DNA of 6,062 nucleotides from JABDDM01 sp038240295 (GTDB lineage Bacteria > Bacteroidota > Ignavibacteria > Palsa-1295), in NCBI GenBank assembly GCA_038240295.1, contig JBBSDW010000175.1, forward strand, positions 1 through 6,062, read 5' to 3'. The first letter of the stretch is position 1, and each line of letters opens with the position of its first letter. Below are positions 1-4,997 of the stretch, one piece after another. The translations under genes were made by a program, and so were the position numbers. The notes beneath the pieces are model-generated. The model ran no database searches, was not told the DNA's origin, and saw nothing but the letters and a program-made list of their open reading frames with translations.

Positions 1-2
1 CG

Positions 3-248
3 CAGACGGTTACGACCTACACGCGTGGTCACAAGCTCTATGTGAGTTATGACGCGAAGGGTGCGACGATGACTTCGTATGCGGAACACTCGGATCATGA
101 CAACATTGCTACAGGCTATGAGCAAGTGCTTGACACAGTAAACCTCTGTGCTCGCCCTTCGATCATTGTTGGTTCGAACGATTCGTCGGTTGCGATCGCC
201 TACTTTGTGAAAGTCTCCGTTGACTCTGGTTACATTCGAGTCGCTTAA
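3..248 (+). CDS. Secreted T9SS cargo protein, upstream part (5' end outside window; frame broken near 248)
   Basis: This frame is open from the left edge, so it is the continuation of a gene that begins outside the window; GTG at 42 is not needed as a start. It encodes about 81 residues before TAA at 246-248. The residues ARPSIIVGSNDSSVAIAYFV (codons from about 150) have the Pro-Ser-Ile, short turn, then hydrophobic strand pattern typical of a beta-propeller or BNR-like blade. The same style of sequence (for example FPTVASRP and HPSIAMNG) continues in the next frame, one base over, from about 211 to 2289. I therefore read this as the upstream part of the same protein, cut off by a one-base shift, and not as a gene that naturally ends here. 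No catalytic motif is visible. A natural stop followed by a separate gene is possible but less likely, because the downstream frame has no convincing start. Confidence 0.6.
   Translation, partial: QTVTTYTRGHKLYVSYDAKGATMTSYAEHSDHDNIATGYEQVLDTVNLCARPSIIVGSNDSSVAIAYFVKVSVDSGYIRVA
211..248 (+). other. Frameshift zone joining the two halves of the T9SS cargo gene
   Basis: The upstream coding frame stays open until TAA at 246-248. The downstream frame, one base later, is open from 211, just after TGA at 208-210. Protein-like sequence moves from one frame to the other inside this interval, which fits one extra base in the read sequence (or two missing). No long homopolymer marks the spot. Whether this is a real mutation or a sequencing or assembly error cannot be told from one sequence. 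Confidence 0.6.
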
Positions 249-2289
249 TGGCCCGGGAGCAACGTGGAAATTCGCGAACTTCACTGCTGAGAATTTTGCC
301 GACAGTTCGAGCGATTTGCATCAAGTTACGCCGGTCATCACGCAAGGCAACGACAAGAACTACGTTGTGCTTGCTACGAATCGGGCCGTCCACTCGGCTC
401 CGTATCAGTTGGTGGGTTTCCGTGTCAAGTATGAATCGGACACAGTGCTGCATCTGCAATCCAATTCGACGGTACTCTATAGTGACATGACGAAGGAGTG
501 CATGTTCCCAACGGTAGCTTCTCGTCCGCTCGATTCAACCTTTTGGCCGATCCGCTATGCCTGGCAGCGCGACCAGCATATTTATTATGCACAAGCGAGG
601 GATACTGTCTTAACCGACGCGAATATTTCGACCAACAGTTTGCAGGTAAATCCGGCCTATGTGAAGCCGCGCCGTCTTGACAAGTATCTGCCTGGATGCG
701 TGAACGTTCATCCATCGATCGCTATGAACGGGACGCATCAGTTCGGCTCGACTCCGCACGCAGGTACCAAAACCATTACGTTTGTAGTCTCGCCCGTTAA
801 TGGCACCTCAGGCTCTTCATATACGGTTACCACAACGGTCACCACGTTCGCGCTGGGGCAGGATTATTACGCCGATGATTATGTGGTTTGGGAAAGTCAG
901 ATGATGGATACTGGTGTTTACAACACCAACCAAACTTATTGGCCTGTCTCAACTGGCAGCCATACGCCTTTTAGTTACATCGCAGGGCATCGTGTTCCAG
1001 GCAAGCAGTACTGGGGGGGATACAACATCTTTCCATTGCTGACTGCCGATCTCTCGTTCCATTACCCGATCATCTCAGCAGAGAAGCGTTATTGGGACAG
1101 AGCATTTACGTACGACTCAACCCGCGGGGTTCAGTATCACGACTGGATCAGAATGGCATGGCAGAATCGCACCGTCAACGGAGTGAACAAGGACTCACTC
1201 GAAGCGGTGCATTGGGCTCCGAGTTGGAAAAAAACACTTCTTTACGATCTGGGGAAGTATCCATCGCTCGGTCAATCTACGGACTCGCTTGAGCATTGGA
1301 CGGATAGTTCAACCGTTCCGGCCTCTGTCGTCTTCCACGAAGTCAATTCGGATGTTAATGGAAATTATCCGATCCACATAACGAACGGTCTGTTCCCTCT
1401 TATTGGGACAAAGCCGCGGTTGCTCGCAAAGCCCGGATACGCGATCTTCAAATCCGACACGAGCAACGACGGATGTAAGAATATCCTTGCAACTGTGGGG
1501 GTTGGAACCGGCAGGCTCTCTGGAGCTACAACCGTACCGATCGAGTGGATCTCGCCGGACCCGACACTACCTGGATTCGAGAACGCCGACTGGCCGAAAT
1601 TTCCGGATGTTATCAATGGCCTTCGCACGACGCAATTCACGTATCACGCAGGCGACCAGATCGCGATCCCTCGGAGTGTCGATACCGTTGACATCGCAAC
1701 GATCCAGAGTCAACTTGCAAGTGACAGCGATTATGTGCTCTTTTGGGTTGCGCTTTGGAAGGCGTCGGACTCGTCGTTTATACGTTCGATCGATACATTG
1801 TTGATCACCAAGCACGCAACCGATTTTCCTCCGGGAGCCTTCGCAACTGGTTCGATCAATTATACTTTCCCACCAGGTACCGTAACGGACTCAGCCTACG
1901 CAACCTGCATGCTCTCAAGATCGGACATCAATGATGGACTGGCACGCGCCTATTTGGAACGTGTGCAGCTCGACACAAACTTCCCATCGTTTAAGAGGAC
2001 GGAAAAGCCAGTCGCGCTTTCACAAACGAAGCTCACTGTAACGGCCCATCCGAATCCGTTCAACCCAACGACATGGCTGGAAGTAACTGGTTCGCCATCA
2101 CTTCATACGAAGCTCGAGTTGGTGGATATTTTAGGCAAGCCGGTTCAGACCCTCTATGATTCAGAAATGCCTGAATCTGGATCGCTTCATATCGTTCTTA
2201 ACGCTTCGCAATTAGCGAGCGGGCCGTACTTCATTCGTGCGATCAGCGGAAACGATCTTGTGACTATTCGGATCGAGTTAATCAAATAG
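220..2289 (+). CDS. Large secreted protein with C-terminal T9SS type A sorting domain
   Basis: This 689-codon frame ends at TAG 2287-2289. Numbering from the TTG at 220, residues about 600-689 form a Por-secretion (T9SS type A) sorting domain. It contains PNPFNPTT at 611-618, a VDILGKPVQTLYD strand and a final ASQLASGPYFIRA strand followed by a short basic end. In Bacteroidota such domains direct export across the outer membrane and are then usually removed, leaving the cargo secreted or attached to the surface. The preceding 600 residues are Thr-, Ser-, Tyr- and Trp-rich beta-type sequence with blade-like units (C-M-F-P-T-V at about 94, C-V-N-V-H-P-S-I at about 160, Y-P-S-L at about 347). 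This suggests a beta-propeller or BNR-like fold, but I recognise no enzyme family or catalytic residues. The TTG at 220 is only the first possible initiator after a stop at 208 and has no ribosome-binding site. The true start is almost certainly upstream, joined through the frame at 3-248. The function is unknown; adhesion or binding is only a guess. Confidence 0.8.
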   Translation: MTLVTFESLNGPGATWKFANFTAENFADSSSDLHQVTPVITQGNDKNYVVLATNRAVHSAPYQLVGFRVKYESDTVLHLQSNSTVLYSDMTKECMFPTVASRPLDSTFWPIRYAWQRDQHIYYAQARDTVLTDANISTNSLQVNPAYVKPRRLDKYLPGCVNVHPSIAMNGTHQFGSTPHAGTKTITFVVSPVNGTSGSSYTVTTTVTTFALGQDYYADDYVVWESQMMDTGVYNTNQTYWPVSTGSHTPFSYIAGHRVPGKQYWGGYNIFPLLTADLSFHYPIISAEKRYWDRAFTYDSTRGVQYHDWIRMAWQNRTVNGVNKDSLEAVHWAPSWKKTLLYDLGKYPSLGQSTDSLEHWTDSSTVPASVVFHEVNSDVNGNYPIHITNGLFPLIGTKPRLLAKPGYAIFKSDTSNDGCKNILATVGVGTGRLSGATTVPIEWISPDPTLPGFENADWPKFPDVINGLRTTQFTYHAGDQIAIPRSVDTVDIATIQSQLASDSDYVLFWVALWKASDSSFIRSIDTLLITKHATDFPPGAFATGSINYTFPPGTVTDSAYATCMLSRSDINDGLARAYLERVQLDTNFPSFKRTEKPVALSQTKLTVTAHPNPFNPTTWLEVTGSPSLHTKLELVDILGKPVQTLYDSEMPESGSLHIVLNASQLASGPYFIRAISGNDLVTIRIELIK

Positions 2290-2294
2290 ATTAA

Positions 2295-2333
2295 GGAAAG
2301 GGAAGGGAGGATTGCACGGCAACCTTCCTTTCC
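2295..2333 (+). terminator. Bulged G+A/C+T-rich hairpin after the T9SS cargo gene, possible terminator
   Basis: Starting 6 bases after the TAG stop, GGAAAGGGAAGG (2295-2306) can pair with CCTTCCTTTCC (2323-2333). This gives 11 base pairs with one bulged G and a loop of about 16 bases. The place and strength suit a transcription terminator or 3'-end stabilising structure. No run of T follows (the next bases are ATTTCGGG), so it is not a classic intrinsic terminator. The rest of the 124-base gap, 2334-2413, shows no clear promoter. Confidence 0.45.
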
Positions 2334-2413
2334 ATTTCGGGTTCAATATGGGGTTATCCTAGAATCGCCGAACGATGACAGCCGCTCGATGCTCTGATCA
2401 AATTTAAGTCATC

Positions 2414-2677
2414 ATGCTAATTCGCCCACTTGATTCCGAGATAGATAACGAACGACAGGCCGACGAAACGATCCTCTGGTCAGGAAGACCGCTTGGCGGG
2501 ATTCGATTTCGAATGATCGATCTTTTTCTCATTCCTTTTGGCCTGTTCTGGTGCGGCTTTGCCCTCTTTTATGAGTGGGCTCTGCTCACGATGGGCAATG
2601 TCCCGTGGATCTTTAAGCTGTTGGGTATCCCTTTCATCGTTCTTGGCTTGTTCATGGTCTTCGGGAGAATCTTGTAG
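2414..2677 (+). CDS. N-terminal membrane half of PH-like protein
   Basis: This open segment encodes 87 residues from ATG 2414 to TAG 2675-2677. The first 33 residues are polar and contain ILWSGRP, a motif seen near the start of many bacterial PH-like membrane proteins. Residues about 35-58 (rich in Leu, Phe, Ile and Trp) and 64-84 are two membrane-spanning segments separated by a very short loop around M-G-N-V-P, so this is a helical hairpin. No Shine-Dalgarno sequence precedes the ATG. If the stop is real, the product would be a bare membrane hairpin lacking its soluble domain. It is more sensibly seen as the first half of the 2414-3016 gene. Confidence 0.55.
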   Translation: MLIRPLDSEIDNERQADETILWSGRPLGGIRFRMIDLFLIPFGLFWCGFALFYEWALLTMGNVPWIFKLLGIPFIVLGLFMVFGRIL

Positions 2678-2698
2678 GACGCGCACGTTCGCGATCGA

Positions 2699-3016
2699 AT
2701 GCGTTATGCCGTCACGAACAAACGACTTATCTTCGTGACCGACCTCGGAAAATTGCTCACGAAAACTGTTGAGCTCAGTAGTTTTTCGGAAATCACGCTG
2801 AGCGAGAACAAGAACGGCGAAGGCACGATCACATTTGGCGCGCTGCCGTTTGGATTGATGCGTGCGACGATGCCCTACAAACAAACATTTGGGCGATCGA
2901 TGCGGGGTGCGACATCGCCGACGTTCGGCCGGATTCCCGATGTCGCCAGCACCTATGCACTGATCAAACGCGCGCAAGCTGAGGCAATTCAAACGACTGC
3001 ACTACCCCAGCAATAA
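2699..3016 (+). CDS. C-terminal soluble PH-like half of the interrupted membrane protein
   Basis: This segment encodes 105 residues from ATG 2699 to TAA 3014-3016, in the same frame as the membrane half and seven codons after its TAG. It begins at M-R-Y-A-V-T-N-K-R-L-I-F, the usual first strand of the soluble domain, followed by alternating hydrophobic strands, a T-I-T-F-G-A-L-P-F-G turn and a final helix (about residues 83-100, with Tyr-Ala-Leu-Ile and several Ala). The ATG lies inside what should be continuous sequence and has no ribosome-binding site, so independent translation is doubtful. If made, it would be a soluble domain without its membrane anchor. The frame shows no damage after the stop, which means the disruption is recent or not real. 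Confidence 0.55.
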   Translation: MRYAVTNKRLIFVTDLGKLLTKTVELSSFSEITLSENKNGEGTITFGALPFGLMRATMPYKQTFGRSMRGATSPTFGRIPDVASTYALIKRAQAEAIQTTALPQQ

Positions 3017-3051
3017 GCAGATCGCGCGCGACATAAAAAATTATTATCAGC

Positions 3052-3504
3052 ATGGTAGAAAATAAATTATTACGAATGGACAATGTCGGCATCGTGGTAG
3101 AAAACCTCGATGATGCCATCTCGTTTTTTTCAGAGATAGGCCTCAAATTCGAAGGCCGAGCCACACTTGAAGGAGAATGGTCGGGTCGGGTAACTGGACT
3201 ACGCGATCAGCGCGTTGAGATTGCTATGATGGCTACCCCCGACGGTCACAGCCGGATCGAGCTCTCACGATTCCTCACCCCGCCAACTATCGAAGATCAC
3301 CGCACTGCCCCTGTGAACGCGCTCGGCTACCTACGCGTCATGTTCACCGTTCAAGACATTAACGAGATGGTATCCAGGCTAACCACGCATGGCGCTCGGC
3401 TTGTTGGCGAAGTGGTTCAGTACGAGGACTCGTATCGGATCTGCTACATTCGCGGCACCGAAGGTCTTCTCATAGGGCTCGCAGAAGAACTTGTTAAAAA
3501 ATAG
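3052..3504 (+). CDS. VOC superfamily (glyoxalase/bleomycin-resistance-like) protein
   Basis: This intact gene encodes 150 residues, a normal length for a one-chain, two-module vicinal oxygen chelate (VOC) protein. Module one runs from MDNVGIVVENLDDAISFF (9-26) to IELSRF (69-74). Module two runs from LRVMFTVQDINEMVSRL (94-110) to EGLLIGLAEEL (137-147). The conserved stretch VGEVVQYEDSYRICY (118-132) places it, from memory, in a widespread uncharacterised VOC subgroup and not with glyoxalase I proper. Of the four usual metal-ligand positions only Glu70 seems kept; Asn11, Arg95 and Gly142 occupy the others by my alignment by eye. It may therefore bind metal differently or not at all. VOC proteins include lyases, dioxygenases, epimerases and drug-binding proteins, so no substrate is assigned. 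The start at 3052 lacks a clear ribosome-binding site; ATG 3076 (Met9) is an alternative. It follows the PH-like gene by 35 bases. Confidence 0.85.
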   Translation: MVENKLLRMDNVGIVVENLDDAISFFSEIGLKFEGRATLEGEWSGRVTGLRDQRVEIAMMATPDGHSRIELSRFLTPPTIEDHRTAPVNALGYLRVMFTVQDINEMVSRLTTHGARLVGEVVQYEDSYRICYIRGTEGLLIGLAEELVKK

Positions 3505-3508
3505 GTAG

Positions 3509-3528
3509 TGGTTGTTTTCTGAAAACCA
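3509..3528 (+). terminator. Weak hairpin after the VOC gene, possible terminator
   Basis: Just after the TAG stop, TGGTT (3509-3513) can pair with AACCA (3524-3528), possibly extended inward by two A-T pairs past a bulged G. The stem is short and A+T-rich and no T run follows, so termination activity is doubtful. The remainder of the gap up to 3608 holds no recognisable gene or clear promoter. Confidence 0.2.
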
Positions 3529-3608
3529 GGAATCTTCATAGTTAAACAACGATCCTGAGATCACTAAGATGAACCGGCGCTGATCTGCATCGCTCGTATC
3601 TTTGCCCA

Positions 3609-4952
3609 ATGTCAACGCCAAACTCCGAGTCGCAACCGCTTCGAACAGTTCTTGTCATAGCGTACTACTTCCCGCCGATGGGCCTTTCGGGGGTGCAGCG
3701 GACGCTGAAGTTTGTCAAGTATTTGCCGGAGTTCGGATGGAAGCCGATCGTCCTGACCGCCGGCAACACACCCTATTACGCAAGCGATGAGACGCTGTTG
3801 AGCGAAATTCAGCCGCTTGTCGATCAGGGATTGATCGAGATCGTCCGATCGGATGCAAGTGGTGCGCCTGCCGAGCGACTTGCTCGCAAAGAAGGGAAGG
3901 CCCTGAAATTGCCGCGTGCGAGTTACCAGCGCTTACGCTCGAAGATCATCCAGACATTCCTTCAGCCCGATTCCCGCGTTCGTTGGAAAAAATCGGCGAT
4001 GCGGGCCGTCGATAAGATCTATGCGACACACACGATCGACGCGATCTTCACCACCGCGCCGCCCTACACCGACTTTCTTGTAGCGCGAGATACGCGTTCG
4101 AAATATGGAACGCCATACCTGATGGACTATCGCGATGCATGGGTCGAGAATCCAGTCCTCAATTTTTATGCGACACCGTTCCATAAGGCCTACGCGAAAA
4201 AGCTCGAGGATAGCTGTTTGCGCGGAAGCGATGCCGTGACAGTAGTGAATCGAAAAATGAAGGAAGTGTTGATCGACCAGCATTTGTTTTTGAAGCACGA
4301 AGACATTTCGATCCTTCCGCATGGTTACGACAGTGAAGACATCGAACGCGCAATGCCGTTCGCGCAGCATCTTGCCTCCCCAGGAAAATTTCGGATCACC
4401 TACTCGGGTGCTTTTTACGTCGGTCGAAGTCCGAAAACATTTCTCGAAGGCTGCCTGATCGCGATGAAGGAGGAGCCGGCGCTCGCGAAAGACCTCGAAT
4501 TGATGTTCGTTGGCATCCTGCAGAAGGAATATAAGAAGCTAATCAAAAAATTAGGGCTCACGCAGAATGTAGTCGAGAAAGGCTATGTGAATCATCGCGA
4601 GAGTGTGGGGCTGCTGCTATCGAGCGATGCCCTTTGGATGACGATGTCCGACGACATCTCGGCACCAGGGAAGCTTTATGAATATCTCGGCACTCGAAAG
4701 CCGATCATCGGACTCGTGCCAAAAAATAGTCAGGCCGAACGCCTGTTGATCGACTACGGCGCCGGTGTCCCGGTCACGCCGGACGATCCGAACGCTGTTG
4801 CCAATGCGATCCTGGGGCTCTACGACCGGCGCGGAATGGCAAATCTCGGAATGAATGCGAACCACGAATTCGTCGAACATTTCGACCGGCGCAGTCTTAC
4901 AAAAGAACTTGGACGAATGCTATCGCATGTCGCACATATCGATATCGACTGA
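3609..4952 (+). CDS. GT-B fold glycosyltransferase, family 4-like
   Basis: This intact gene encodes 447 residues, a typical length for a GT-B glycosyltransferase. Such enzymes move a sugar from a nucleotide-sugar donor to a cell-surface polysaccharide, lipid or other acceptor at the cytoplasmic side of the membrane. The N-terminal acceptor domain opens with VLVIAYYFPPMGLSGVQR (14-31), the usual Tyr-Phe-Pro-Pro and glycine-loop start. It continues through TTAPPYTDF (148-156) and MDYRDAW (172-178), a signature of one GT4-like subgroup (usually D-F-R-D-x-W). The C-terminal donor-binding domain begins near ITYSG (263-267) and has PGKLYEYLGTRKPI (353-366) in the place of the classic E-x7-E motif, with Glu358 the likely retained glutamate, then SQAERLL. 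There is no signal peptide or transmembrane segment. ATG 3609 is chosen because the conserved fold starts 13 residues later. Donor and acceptor cannot be named, and no other polysaccharide genes are visible in the window. Confidence 0.88.
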   Translation: MSTPNSESQPLRTVLVIAYYFPPMGLSGVQRTLKFVKYLPEFGWKPIVLTAGNTPYYASDETLLSEIQPLVDQGLIEIVRSDASGAPAERLARKEGKALKLPRASYQRLRSKIIQTFLQPDSRVRWKKSAMRAVDKIYATHTIDAIFTTAPPYTDFLVARDTRSKYGTPYLMDYRDAWVENPVLNFYATPFHKAYAKKLEDSCLRGSDAVTVVNRKMKEVLIDQHLFLKHEDISILPHGYDSEDIERAMPFAQHLASPGKFRITYSGAFYVGRSPKTFLEGCLIAMKEEPALAKDLELMFVGILQKEYKKLIKKLGLTQNVVEKGYVNHRESVGLLLSSDALWMTMSDDISAPGKLYEYLGTRKPIIGLVPKNSQAERLLIDYGAGVPVTPDDPNAVANAILGLYDRRGMANLGMNANHEFVEHFDRRSLTKELGRMLSHVAHIDID

Positions 4953-4997
4953 TCTGCACTTAGGAGCGTTGTTACGATTCGAAGTGTTTATGGTGCT

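Larger units (their letters stand above)
2414..3016 (+). pseudogene. Bacterial PH-domain-like membrane protein, interrupted by in-frame TAG
   Basis: Two open segments lie in the same frame and are separated by only one stop codon (TAG 2675-2677). Read through, they make one protein of about 200 residues with the expected plan of small membrane-anchored bacterial PH-like proteins. There is an N-terminal stretch with the motif ETILWSGRP (residues 18-26), two hydrophobic segments (about 35-58 and 64-84), a basic D-A-H-V-R-D-R linker, then a beta-rich domain opening with YAVTNKRLIFV. The stop sits directly after the second membrane segment, where homologues normally continue. A single base change in one sense codon would explain it. 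The gene may be dead, the TAG may be a sequence error, or the two halves may be made separately. These proteins have no known enzymatic role; the PH-like fold generally suggests membrane-associated binding. The family call is from memory of the motif pattern. Confidence 0.6.

Noticed and set aside
220..222. TTG as the true start of the large T9SS cargo protein
   Set aside because: It lies just after a stop in its frame, has no ribosome-binding site or signal peptide, and the neighbouring frame upstream carries matching protein sequence. It is an artefact of the frame break.
240..248. Programmed +1 frameshift of the release-factor-2 type at GCT TAA
   Set aside because: The slippery codon is not the CTT-TGA type, no Shine-Dalgarno-like element precedes it, and the product is not a gene known to use recoding.
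2675..2677. TAG read as an amino acid (amber recoding, pyrrolysine or a changed genetic code)
   Set aside because: Two other genes in the window end with TAG in the expected place, and no special downstream element or suppressor tRNA is visible.
2480..2992. Minus-strand open frame of 170 codons opposite the PH-like gene
   Set aside because: Its translation is rich in Arg, Gln, Asp and Glu without any fold-like pattern, and the + strand gives a recognisable membrane protein. It is a shadow of that gene.
3042..3047. TATTAT as a -10 box within the AT-rich patch before the VOC gene
   Set aside because: It is four bases from the chosen start and has no -35 match upstream. It would only work if translation began at Met9 (3076).
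3597..3604. TATCTTTG, a match to the Bacteroidota -7 promoter element TAnnTTTG, ahead of the glycosyltransferase
   Set aside because: It lies only four bases before the ATG, so transcription would begin inside the gene, and no TTG-type -33 element is found at the right distance.
3933..4370. Minus-strand open frame of 145 codons opposite the glycosyltransferase
   Set aside because: It lies fully inside a well-supported + strand gene and shows no family motif.
4962..4966. AGGAG as ribosome-binding site of the exported propeller gene
   Set aside because: It is about 31 bases before the ATG, far outside the working range, and no in-frame start lies closer to it.
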